A stretch of 53,912 bases of DNA from an uncultured Bacteroidales bacterium (GTDB lineage: Bacteria > Bacteroidota > Bacteroidia > Bacteroidales > UBA932), in assembly GCA_946055165.1 (NCBI GenBank), contig CAMGFA010000007.1:1-53912 (forward strand), in the 5' to 3' direction. This document shows, piece after piece, positions 9,182-17,117 of this stretch. The notes beneath the pieces are model-generated. The model was not told the DNA's origin. It searched no databases and saw only the letters and a list, made by a program, of their open reading frames with translations. A program made the position numbers and the translations under genes. Within the stretch, counting starts at the first letter, position 1; every line of letters begins with the position of its first letter.

Positions 9182-9790
9182 TCAGAAGCTAATTCCCAGA
9201 CCAAGGCTCAGAAGAACATAAGTTACATCGGAGGCTACAATCTGCTTGCGCGGGATGTAGCCTTCTACTTTATCATAAGGCTGCGGGCTGCAGTTAATAA
9301 GCTGGGCCGATGCGCAAATATCCAGACAGCATCTTCTATAAAGGCAATACCTGTAGCCAGCACCGAAGGCTGCAAGAAAACAGCGGTCATCGAAATTCAA
9401 TTTTCTCAAAGCGGCTCCCCCTTCTGCCATGAAGAAATGTCCGTTTTTCCCGTAACCGTTTGTAAAAAAGCGTAACTGCGCCTGGAAAGGAGTAATTATA
9501 AAGTCTCTGTCCACCCCCTGAAAGCCGGCTTTCAGATGCAGGGAAAAATAATCCAGAAAGTCTATTCCTGCACCCAGATTGCAATAGGCATTGTTGAAAA
9601 AAGTCGGGCCGCGCTGGATATCATTCACCCTGTAATTAATACTGTTGGGATAATATACAAAGATCTTGCTGCTGTAAACCTGGGCGGCATAGCCCCAATC
9701 CAGCTCGGCGGAAAAACGCAGAGCCGGAGATTTTGCAGAGGCGCAAAAGCCGGTCAGCAGCAGAAAAATGGTGAAAAGACTTTTTTTCAT
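9182..9790 (-). CDS. Putative small outer-membrane beta-barrel protein
   Basis: I do not recognise a named family. The 202-residue product has a signal peptide (MKKSLFTIFLLLTGFCASA, cleavage near residue 19). Amphipathic strands with aromatic ends follow, closing on LLSLGLGISF with a C-terminal Phe, as is usual for outer-membrane barrels. A cysteine cluster (YCLYRRCCLDICASAQLINC, about residues 145-170) is unusual for a periplasm-exposed protein. It is translationally coupled to the gene upstream by a 1-nt overlap. Confidence 0.65.
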   Translation of the reverse strand: MKKSLFTIFLLLTGFCASAKSPALRFSAELDWGYAAQVYSSKIFVYYPNSINYRVNDIQRGPTFFNNAYCNLGAGIDFLDYFSLHLKAGFQGVDRDFIITPFQAQLRFFTNGYGKNGHFFMAEGGAALRKLNFDDRCFLAAFGAGYRYCLYRRCCLDICASAQLINCSPQPYDKVEGYIPRKQIVASDVTYVLLSLGLGISF

Positions 9791-10362
9791 CAGAATCTGT
9801 AATATACATTAAGCATAGGCAATGGAGCGCGGAAAAGCCCATTGGCATACCATGACAAATCGGTTTTGTGGGAAACGGACTCGTCCTGCCTGATATGCAG
9901 GGCAAATTCAGCAAGAAAACTCAAGCCTATTTCCCAATTTGAATCCTTGAAGGCCAAAAGAATTCCTCCGCCCGCAGTAAGGCCCAGTTCAAGCCCCCTG
10001 TTCTTATGCGTGGCAGAGGAGTAGTCCCTAACATATCCCAGAACTCCCCCGCTTCCGGCGTAGAGGAAATAGACCATACCCTCGTTCAGATAGCCCTGGC
10101 GGATGATTGTATTGTGGGAGAAGCTTGCCTTATACCCCGGCTTTTCCTCCTCACCGGACAGAAGCTGATAACAATCCAGAAATAGAGCGTAACTGTTGAA
10201 TGTCTTTTCTTTGCGGTTGGAATCGGTGTCTAAAATAAGACCGAAAGATTTCGGCGAACTGCTCAAACCCAGGCGCCTCGGCTGAAATGGCACCTGCGCT
10301 CCGGCACCCGAAGAAAAGCACAAGAGCAGAATAAGACAGGAATATTTCAGGCAAGGTTTCAT
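9790..10362 (-). CDS. Putative outer-membrane protein, function unknown
   Basis: The 190-residue product has a signal peptide (KYSCLILLLCFSSGAGAQ, cleavage near residue 22). Glycine/aromatic strands follow, ending in LNVYYRF with a terminal Phe, consistent with a small beta-barrel. No named family is recognised. It shares a 1-nt stop/start overlap with the next gene, and both products have similar size and architecture, so they may form a functional pair. Confidence 0.6.
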   Translation of the reverse strand: MKPCLKYSCLILLLCFSSGAGAQVPFQPRRLGLSSSPKSFGLILDTDSNRKEKTFNSYALFLDCYQLLSGEEEKPGYKASFSHNTIIRQGYLNEGMVYFLYAGSGGVLGYVRDYSSATHKNRGLELGLTAGGGILLAFKDSNWEIGLSFLAEFALHIRQDESVSHKTDLSWYANGLFRAPLPMLNVYYRF

Positions 10363-10396
10363 ACAGAATGCTAAGATAAGGATTATCCGCCAAATA

Positions 10397-10428
10397 TTTG
10401 TTATCCTTGAGGAAATTTCTTACTTTCG
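10397..10428 (+). promoter_or_regulatory. rarA promoter (TTTG-N20-TACTTTCG)
   Basis: TTTG at 10397-10400 is followed after 20 nt by TACTTTCG at 10421-10428, one mismatch from TAnnTTTG. Only 6 nt separate the box from the ATG at 10435, so the transcript would have a very short leader or none. Confidence 0.55.
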
Positions 10429-10434
10429 CTTTCT

Positions 10435-11742
10435 ATGGCCATCAATTCTATTCTGCCTCCTCTTCCTGAGAGAATGAGGCCCGCAACTCTGGACGAGTAT
10501 GTGGGCCAGCAGCACCTTGTGGGCAAGGGCTGCATACTCAGAAATATGATCGAAAGCGGGAACATCTCCTCTTTCATTCTTTGGGGGCCTCCGGGAGTGG
10601 GCAAAACCACTCTGGCAAGAATCATTGCCACCAGTCTTCAAAGGGAGTTCTATACCCTTTCGGCAGTAAATTCCGGAGTGAAGGATGTGCGGGACGTGAT
10701 TGAAAAGGCCCAGGGACGCAGTCTGTTTTCGCAGGCCCAGGCTCCTGTCCTGTTCATAGATGAAATACACCGTTTCAACAAGGCCCAGCAGGATGCCCTT
10801 CTCGGAGCAGTGGAGCAGGGAGTTTTCGTCCTTATAGGAGCCACTACCGAGAACCCTTCTTTCGAGGTGATTTCCCCTTTGCTTTCACGTTGCCAGGTAT
10901 TTGTTCTCAAGTCTTTGGAAGCAAATGATCTGCAGCAGCTTCTGGACAGGGCCCTGCACAATGACTGCCTGCTCAGGGAAAAGAACATCACCATCAAGGA
11001 CAGCAGCGCCCTTATGCGCCATAGCGGTGGCGACGGCCGCAAACTCCTCAATATTCTTGAAATTGTTGTAGATTCTTTTGCCGGACATAAGGAAATAGTG
11101 ATTGACAACGATGTCGTGAACGAGTGTCTCCAGCAGAACATTGCCGTTTACGACAAGAACGGAGAAATGCACTACGACATCATCTCCGCCTTCATCAAGA
11201 GCATCAGAGGTTCCGATCCCAACGCTGCGGTATATTACCTTGCGAGGATGCTGGATGCCGGTGAGGACCCCCTTTTCATTGCACGCCGCCTTTGCATAAG
11301 TGCCAGTGAGGACGTTGGTCTGGCCAACCCGAATGCCCTTCTCATAGCCGATTCGTGCTTTCGGATCTGCCATAACATAGGGATGCCCGAAGCCCGGATT
11401 CCGCTTGCGGAATGCACGGTTTATCTGGCCTCCAGCCCCAAGAGCAACTCGGCCTACCTGGCAATCAATGCCGCATTGGAAGATGTCCACGCAGACAGTT
11501 CCCCTTCAGTACCTCTGCATCTGCGCAATGCTGCAACAAAACTGCTCGACGAACTAGGCTACGGACAGGATTACCGCTATGCCCACGACTATCCGGGGCA
11601 TTTTGTGGATCAGGAATTCATGCCTAAGGAGAAAGTCGGAAAAGTTTTCTACGAACCGGCCCCGAACGCGCACGAAGACAGGCTCAAAGCATATCTTCAG
11701 GCTTGCTGGCCGAAATACTATCCAAAATCTCAGAAAGGATAG
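10435..11742 (+). CDS. rarA: Replication-associated recombination protein A (RarA/MgsA AAA+ ATPase)
   Basis: RarA is a clamp-loader-like AAA+ ATPase that acts at stalled replication forks with SSB and RecA. The 435-residue product opens with PLPERMRPATLDEYVGQQHL. Walker A is GPPGVGKTTLARI (near residue 45), Walker B is FIDEIHRFNKAQQD, sensor 1 is IGATTENPSFEVI, and the arginine-finger block is SPLLSRCQVF. The C-terminal tetramerisation domain includes YLARMLDAGEDPLFIARRL and YRYAHDYPGHFVDQEFMP. Length is normal. Its 3' end overlaps the convergent tamL gene by 13 nt. Confidence 0.95.
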   Translation: MAINSILPPLPERMRPATLDEYVGQQHLVGKGCILRNMIESGNISSFILWGPPGVGKTTLARIIATSLQREFYTLSAVNSGVKDVRDVIEKAQGRSLFSQAQAPVLFIDEIHRFNKAQQDALLGAVEQGVFVLIGATTENPSFEVISPLLSRCQVFVLKSLEANDLQQLLDRALHNDCLLREKNITIKDSSALMRHSGGDGRKLLNILEIVVDSFAGHKEIVIDNDVVNECLQQNIAVYDKNGEMHYDIISAFIKSIRGSDPNAAVYYLARMLDAGEDPLFIARRLCISASEDVGLANPNALLIADSCFRICHNIGMPEARIPLAECTVYLASSPKSNSAYLAINAALEDVHADSSPSVPLHLRNAATKLLDELGYGQDYRYAHDYPGHFVDQEFMPKEKVGKVFYEPAPNAHEDRLKAYLQACWPKYYPKSQKG

Positions 11743-13871
11743 CCGACACCGAAATGCAGGGCCACACCGCCGGTCTTGAATGCAGTAACAGGGTCTATCC
11801 ATTTGCTGCCCTCAAGTGAAGGATCCCTGAGGCGTACACCCATATCCACACGCAAAAGGAAGAAGTCCAGATTGAGTCTCAGTCCCAGTCCGTAATCGGC
11901 TGCGATGTCGGCAATCTTCACTCCCTGACTCATTTTCCAGATGTTGCCAGCCTCGGCAAAGAGAGCACCCTCCACTTTCCAAACCATTGGGAAACGGTAC
12001 TCGAAATCTACTTCCAACTTGAGGTCACCGGTCTGGCTCGGAATGCTGAAGGTCTTGTCCATAGGCGATGAGCCCGGACCGAGGGCCCTTGCCTGCCAGC
12101 CTCTCATACTGCTGGAACCTCCGCTATAGAACTGTTTTTCATAAGGCATGACGGTGCTGTTGCCGTAGGCGAAACCCATTCCTGCAAGCAGACGGAATGC
12201 CAGGCTGCTGGCATCGTCCTTAAGCCTTATGCCCTTGGCCAGAATGAGTTCCGTACGGGCATACTGCGAATAAGGCGCTCCGAAAACCAGCTTTTCACCG
12301 TTGTCTGCAGATTTCATCATAAAACGGAAAAGACTGAGCAGATTTCCGGAAACATCCAAAGTAAAGCGGAGGGAATTGTAGGAAGTCTTTGGGATAATGT
12401 CTGTGCTGCTGTTGTAGTAAAGGCTTCCTCCGGCACCGAAGTCACAGTGGTCCTGATATGCATAACGCATGAAAGGGTTGCGCTCCAGGCCCTTGAGGAA
12501 ATCGGCATTGAGGTCGAACAGCCTTACATAATTGATCTGGAGAGGATAGAGCTGATAGTAGAAGCGTTCCTTGATAACTCCGCTGTAACCGAAGGATGTG
12601 GAGAAAATATTCCTGGTATATTCCGGACGGTTCTGGTAATTGAAGGAAAGGTTGAACTCAGTACGCGGAACTACCGGACCTGTAAAGTATTTGTAATCCA
12701 GACCAAGAAACTTCGGGAGGCTCAGACTCAGCGAAGCACCAAGCTCATTGGAAGAGATGGAATTGTCTAACCTGAACTGGAAGTTGCCCACAAAACCCAC
12801 ATTCAGCCACTCTCCCCCGCCGAAAAGATTCTTGTGATAGACATTGATCTGAGGAGATATTCCCACAAGTCCGGAAGAGTTGCTGGAAACCTCGAGATTG
12901 GTCTTGAAACCCTGCGGAGCCGATTTGGTGAGATTGATGTCACAATCCACCTCCTTTGGAGAGGACTGCTTGAGGTCGATTCCTACAGTGCGGAAAATTT
13001 TGAGCGCCGAAAAACGGGAGTAGGTATTGCTCACAACCGATTCCTGGTACTCCTGCCCCGGGCGTATGAGATTCACCCCTTCAAGCACCGATTCCTTGAT
13101 TTCCAGATCTTCGGGATAAATGATGTTGACCTTGTTGTATTTGACCTTGTACAAAGGCGAATCCACCTCCTCTATCCTGTATTCCAGTTTGGCGCAACCG
13201 TCTCCGGCCAAGGTATCGGCCACAAAACTGTAGGACGACTTGCCCAAGGCATAGTATCCTTTTTCCCTGAGGGCGGAGAGGCTCCTGTCCACTTCCGCAC
13301 TCAAAGCCTGCTCTGAGAGAAAATCACCTTTATGGATGCTCAGGGACAGGCTGTCGGCCAGAAAGTCCGTTTCAAAATCCTTCCTTGAAGCCGGGAGTTT
13401 GAAATTAATTTCGCTGATGGGATAACGTTTGCCCAATGTAACATAATAGTGGACACGGGCATTCTTGCCCTTTATCCTGAGTTCTGCCTCCACTGTGGAA
13501 TCGAAATAGCCCATATAGGCCAGGCGGTTCTCAATGCTCTTCTTGGACAGTTCGGTAAGGTTCTGCTCATAAACCACCGGCGCTTCTCCGAGCTTCTTCC
13601 AGAATTTGTTCAAGCCCTTGTCCGAGCCGTCCGACAGGTTATATATGTACAGAGGCAGCTTGATGCCGAGGAAAGAGCTGTTGGGCTGCTGTTTGATGTA
13701 TGGAGTCAGGGCAGAGGCCTGAAAATCCTTGTCGTTAAGTATGGAAATTTCGTTCGATGCAAGGCGCAGTTCGTCGGGTCCCAAAGTCCTTGTGGTACTG
13801 CAGGAGCTGAAGAACGCGGCTGCCACAAAAAGTGGCGCCATATACAAAAACTTTGACTTTTTGAGCAGCAT
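11730..13871 (-). CDS. tamL: TamL-type BamA/TamA family outer-membrane lipoprotein
   Basis: This is an Omp85-family protein thought to insert or translocate proteins at the outer membrane. In Bacteroidota the TamA counterpart is a lipoprotein called TamL. From ATG 13871 the product is 713 residues. It has an n-region MLLKKSKFLYM, a hydrophobic core and a lipobox FFSSC followed by STTRTLGPDELRL. POTRA-like domains occupy the first 300 or so residues. A 16-strand-type barrel follows with the GGSSSMRGWQARALGPGS motif and the terminal strand LHFGVGYPF. I rejected the upstream TTG at 13910 because the promoter box lies between it and 13871. No tamB is next to it here. Confidence 0.88.
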   Translation of the reverse strand: MLLKKSKFLYMAPLFVAAAFFSSCSTTRTLGPDELRLASNEISILNDKDFQASALTPYIKQQPNSSFLGIKLPLYIYNLSDGSDKGLNKFWKKLGEAPVVYEQNLTELSKKSIENRLAYMGYFDSTVEAELRIKGKNARVHYYVTLGKRYPISEINFKLPASRKDFETDFLADSLSLSIHKGDFLSEQALSAEVDRSLSALREKGYYALGKSSYSFVADTLAGDGCAKLEYRIEEVDSPLYKVKYNKVNIIYPEDLEIKESVLEGVNLIRPGQEYQESVVSNTYSRFSALKIFRTVGIDLKQSSPKEVDCDINLTKSAPQGFKTNLEVSSNSSGLVGISPQINVYHKNLFGGGEWLNVGFVGNFQFRLDNSISSNELGASLSLSLPKFLGLDYKYFTGPVVPRTEFNLSFNYQNRPEYTRNIFSTSFGYSGVIKERFYYQLYPLQINYVRLFDLNADFLKGLERNPFMRYAYQDHCDFGAGGSLYYNSSTDIIPKTSYNSLRFTLDVSGNLLSLFRFMMKSADNGEKLVFGAPYSQYARTELILAKGIRLKDDASSLAFRLLAGMGFAYGNSTVMPYEKQFYSGGSSSMRGWQARALGPGSSPMDKTFSIPSQTGDLKLEVDFEYRFPMVWKVEGALFAEAGNIWKMSQGVKIADIAADYGLGLRLNLDFFLLRVDMGVRLRDPSLEGSKWIDPVTAFKTGGVALHFGVGYPF

Positions 13872-13877
13872 ATCGCA

Positions 13878-13885
13878 CAAAGATA
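13878..13885 (-). promoter_or_regulatory. tamL -7 box (TATCTTTG)
   Basis: On the minus strand an exact TAnnTTTG match ends 6 nt before the ATG at 13871. A TTTG lies 22 nt upstream of it, slightly long spacing. The position fixes the start codon at 13871 and implies a near-leaderless mRNA. Confidence 0.55.
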
Positions 13886-13898
13886 GCAAAATATTGAG

Positions 13899-13906
13899 TA
13901 TATTTG
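13899..13906 (+). promoter_or_regulatory. trmH-family gene -7 box (TATATTTG)
   Basis: An exact TAnnTTTG match lies 10 nt before the ATG at 13917. It is interleaved with the divergent tamL promoter region, so the two promoters share about 30 bp of DNA. Confidence 0.55.
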
Positions 13907-13916
13907 CCAAAGTACT

Positions 13917-14639
13917 ATGGTTAAATTATCTGTTTCAGAAGTCAAGACAATACGCAGTCTTTCCCAGAAGAAATACCGCGACGCTTTGGGCCTTTTTGTG
14001 GTCGAAGGCGAAAAGCTTCTTGAAGAGGCTCTCGATGCCGGCTTCTGTCCCGAAAAAATCTACCGGCGAGAGGAAATCTCCGAAGAGCAGATGCGCCGCA
14101 TCAGTTCGCAGGACTCCCCTTCCCCCGTTCTTGCCGTATTGCGCAAAGCGGAGCAGACAGACTTCGTTCTGTCCGATTCAGGCCTTTTCCTAGGGCTCGA
14201 CAGCATCAGCGACCCCGGGAATCTCGGAACCATTCTCCGCATATGCGACTGGTTCGGAATCGACGGCGTTTTCGCATCGGCCAATACAGTTGACCAGTAC
14301 AATCCCAAAGTGGTACAGGCTTCGATGGGAGCCATTTTCCGGCATACGCTGTATTACTGCAATCTGGAAGAGCTTTGTATGAAATTCAGGAGCAAGGGGC
14401 TGCCTGTCTATGGCACACAGCTCGACGGCAAGAATATCTACAAAAGCAGTCTGGGTGCCTGCGGACTCATCCTTATGGGCAACGAATCCAGGGGCCTCGA
14501 CCCCAAGCTCAGGGAGCTTTGCACGGAGCATCTGCTCATCCCAAGCTTTGCCGGCGGAGCCCATGCCGAATCGCTCAATGTAGCCATTGCCACGGCCCTT
14601 ACAATTGCAGAATTCAAAAGACAGAACAATATATTATGA
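13917..14639 (+). CDS. TrmH/SpoU-family RNA 2'-O-methyltransferase
   Basis: SPOUT-class enzymes of this family methylate ribose 2'-OH in rRNA or tRNA using SAM. The 240-residue product has an N-terminal substrate-binding segment and then the three SpoU motifs: SDPGNLGTILRICDWFG (near residue 97), LILMGNESRGLDPKL (near 180), and IPSFAGGAHAESLNVAIATA (near 207-226). The last two form the knot that binds SAM. The exact RNA target is not evident. The stop overlaps the next start (ATGA), so it is coupled to the alkaline phosphatase gene. Confidence 0.9.
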   Translation: MVKLSVSEVKTIRSLSQKKYRDALGLFVVEGEKLLEEALDAGFCPEKIYRREEISEEQMRRISSQDSPSPVLAVLRKAEQTDFVLSDSGLFLGLDSISDPGNLGTILRICDWFGIDGVFASANTVDQYNPKVVQASMGAIFRHTLYYCNLEELCMKFRSKGLPVYGTQLDGKNIYKSSLGACGLILMGNESRGLDPKLRELCTEHLLIPSFAGGAHAESLNVAIATALTIAEFKRQNNIL

Positions 14640-15826
14640 AGCATTTAAGCACTTTCTTTTTAGCAACGGCACTGGCCGCATTCAGCCTTACGGCTTGTTC
14701 ACAGCAAGAAAAACCGGCCAAATACATCTTCCTTTTCATCGGCGACGGAATGAGTTCCTCTTCAGTGGATCTGGCCGAGTCGTACCTTTCGTACAAGGCC
14801 GGCAAACTTGGCGGCGAACAGCTGAGTTTCACCCGCTTCCCGGGTCTGGGATTCTGTACCACCTACTCCGCCAACAGTCGCATAACCGATTCCGCAGCGG
14901 CAGGTACAGCGATTGCCACCGGCTGCAAGACAAATAACTCCAGCCTTGGAGTCGATCCTCAGGGACAGCCTCTGGAAAGCTTTGCAAAAGTGCTCAAGAA
15001 CGAATATGGCTACAACATAGGAATATTCTCTTCAGTTCCGCTGAATCACGCCACCCCGGCTGCTTTCTACGCCAATGTCAGCGAAAGGGGAAGCTATTAC
15101 GACATCACCTGCCAGCTGCCTTTAAGCAATTTTGACTTCGTGGGAGGATCCGGAATCCTGCACTTCTCCGAAGAAGGCCGGGAAATGGACAGCGAAGAAT
15201 ATCTTGAATCCCACGGCTATGATGTGGTTTTCGGACAGAAAGAATTCGAAAATAGCAAGGCAGAAAAGATTGTCATGGTAGCCAATCCACGCAAAGATCG
15301 CAAGGACAAAGTTGCCAATTACGATGTTCAGGATGACGAACTCGTTACTCTCGACAAAATGATGGAAGACTGCATCAGTCACCTCGGCACTGACAAGGCT
15401 TTCTTCATAATGTGCGAAGGCGGCGAGATAGACTGGACTCTGCACTCCAACAAAAGTATGGCAACCGTAGAGGCAATATTGGCCTTCGACAAGGCAATTC
15501 AGAAAGCCTATGAATTCTACCTTAAACATCCGAAGGAAACCCTTATAATAGTTACCGCAGACCACGAAACAGGTGGACTTTCCCTGGGCAGCAATGGAAG
15601 CGGATACTCTTTACACTGGGACATTGTGGAAGAGCGTTATGCTGCCGGCGACAAGCTTAGCAAAGAGGAGAGAAAAGCTCTCAACAGCGCCTCCGGCTTC
15701 GATTTCACATCTGTTCACCACAATGCCGGAAATGTGCCTGTCTATTCCATCGGCAAAGGTTTCGAGGCTTTCTGCGGCCGAATCGACAACACACAAATCA
15801 AGAATAAAATTCTCTGCAGACAATGA
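14636..15826 (+). CDS. Alkaline phosphatase, lipoprotein
   Basis: This enzyme hydrolyses phosphate monoesters in the periplasm or at the outer membrane. The 396-residue product starts with a type II signal peptide (MKHLSTFFLATALAAFSLTA) and lipobox Cys21. Metal and catalytic motifs are FIGDGMSSSS, DSAAAGTAIATGCKT with nucleophile Ser86, MCEGGEIDWTLHSN, TADHETGGL, and a late His in VHHNAGNVPVYSIG. It aligns with the PhoA superfamily at typical length. The ATG at 14636 overlaps the methyltransferase stop and is preceded by no better start; the open frame further upstream is out-of-frame coding for the methyltransferase. It overlaps the GH13 gene by 4 nt. Confidence 0.92.
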   Translation: MKHLSTFFLATALAAFSLTACSQQEKPAKYIFLFIGDGMSSSSVDLAESYLSYKAGKLGGEQLSFTRFPGLGFCTTYSANSRITDSAAAGTAIATGCKTNNSSLGVDPQGQPLESFAKVLKNEYGYNIGIFSSVPLNHATPAAFYANVSERGSYYDITCQLPLSNFDFVGGSGILHFSEEGREMDSEEYLESHGYDVVFGQKEFENSKAEKIVMVANPRKDRKDKVANYDVQDDELVTLDKMMEDCISHLGTDKAFFIMCEGGEIDWTLHSNKSMATVEAILAFDKAIQKAYEFYLKHPKETLIIVTADHETGGLSLGSNGSGYSLHWDIVEERYAAGDKLSKEERKALNSASGFDFTSVHHNAGNVPVYSIGKGFEAFCGRIDNTQIKNKILCRQ

Positions 15827-17070
15827 TTGTTTACCAAGCTCTGATACGCCTCTTTGGAAAGGGGCGTTTTTCAGCCTTTGACGACAAGGCCTTAGAGCAT
15901 CTTAAATCATTAGGTGTCAGCCATTTATGGCTTACGGGAGTTATCCGCCATTCCAGCGGCAAGCCCTATGTCAAAGGCCAGATCGGCTCACCCTACTCAA
16001 TTTCCGACTATTACGACGTGAATCCCTATCTGGCCGACTGCCCAGAGCAGCGTATGGAAGAGTTCCTCGCTCTGGTACAACGTGCCCACGACAAAGGGCT
16101 GAAGGTGCTTCTGGACTTCATTCCCAACCACGTCAGCCCCGATTACAGCGACCCTTTCGGCCGTATTCCCACGCTCGGGATTCACGATTATGACTGGACC
16201 GATACCGACAAGATAGATTATGGACAGGAGAGTACGGAAGAAAGGATGCTCGACATCCTCCGTTTCTGGGCAGCCAAAGGAATCGACGGCTTCCGTTGCG
16301 ACATGGCCGAACTGGTGAGCCTCGACATTTGGTCCAGAATGCTGGGCAGCATACGCAGCGAATACCCCGAACTGCTCTTTATCGCAGAAGTGTACGAAAA
16401 ATACAACTACAGCGCATTTGTGCACAGGGCAGGCTTCGATTATCTCTACGACAAATCCGGTCTGTACGACATCATCCGAGGCATATATACAGGAAAGAAC
16501 AATTGCCGGGATATCAGTTTCAACTGGCAGTGGCTTGGCTCCATCCAGGGAAATATGCTCAATTTTCTCGAGAACCACGATGAGCAGCGCCTTGCCAGCC
16601 CTTATTTCGCCGGGAATCCCGAAAAAGGCTATGCAGCTCTGGCTTTGAGTTGCCTCTTCTACCCTACCGCCTTTATGCTCTACTTCGGGCAGGAAATCGG
16701 GGAAGATGCCCACGACGGCCACGAAGGACGCACATCCATCTTTAACAAGGCAAGACACATACGCCCCTGCTCAAGACTCGATGCCGCCCACAGGAACATA
16801 CTCCGCACTTACCAGTATGTCCTGCAGCTGAAAAGGAAACTTGAAGGCCGTTCCAATTTCGACCTCTGCTACTGCCAGAGTGCCCAGAACGGATGGAACA
16901 GCGAAAAGCATTTCGCCTTCCTGAGGGGAGAGCGCTGCCTTGTGGCCTGCAATTTCTCCGACGAGCCGGCCACAATACGCCTGCACATTCCCCATACAGC
17001 CAATTCAGTGATTCCCAACGGCACGGAAATCACAATTATGCCTTGGAATTTCACAATTATAGAGAAATAA
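15823..17070 (+). CDS. GH13 alpha-amylase-family glycoside hydrolase, cytoplasmic
   Basis: The 415-residue protein is an (alpha/beta)8 barrel of family GH13. Region I is DFIPNHVS (near 98-105). Region II is GFRCDMAE with nucleophile Asp160, region III is FIAEVYEKY with acid/base Glu189, and region IV is LENHDEQR with Asp253. A short C-terminal beta domain follows (residues 340-415). There is no signal peptide, so it probably acts on intracellular alpha-glucans or malto-oligosaccharides. The exact substrate cannot be read from the sequence. The ATG overlaps the alkaline phosphatase stop. The pyrophosphate-type phosphofructokinase follows, so the carbon flow of both genes could be linked. Confidence 0.9.
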   Translation: MIVYQALIRLFGKGRFSAFDDKALEHLKSLGVSHLWLTGVIRHSSGKPYVKGQIGSPYSISDYYDVNPYLADCPEQRMEEFLALVQRAHDKGLKVLLDFIPNHVSPDYSDPFGRIPTLGIHDYDWTDTDKIDYGQESTEERMLDILRFWAAKGIDGFRCDMAELVSLDIWSRMLGSIRSEYPELLFIAEVYEKYNYSAFVHRAGFDYLYDKSGLYDIIRGIYTGKNNCRDISFNWQWLGSIQGNMLNFLENHDEQRLASPYFAGNPEKGYAALALSCLFYPTAFMLYFGQEIGEDAHDGHEGRTSIFNKARHIRPCSRLDAAHRNILRTYQYVLQLKRKLEGRSNFDLCYCQSAQNGWNSEKHFAFLRGERCLVACNFSDEPATIRLHIPHTANSVIPNGTEITIMPWNFTIIEK

Positions 17071-17072
17071 TG

Positions 17073-17080
17073 TATTTTTG
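17073..17080 (+). promoter_or_regulatory. Phosphofructokinase -7 box (TATTTTTG)
   Basis: An exact TAnnTTTG match begins 2 nt after the GH13 stop codon and lies 37 nt before the phosphofructokinase ATG, giving that gene its own promoter. An AT-rich leader follows (17098-17117). Confidence 0.55.
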
Positions 17081-17117
17081 CGGCGCAAAACGTCAATAAC
17101 ATTTTATAAATAAAAAT

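Noticed and set aside
14375..14635. An N-terminal extension of the alkaline phosphatase frame
   Set aside because: It overlaps the methyltransferase gene out of frame, and the signal peptide with lipobox begins at the ATG at 14636.
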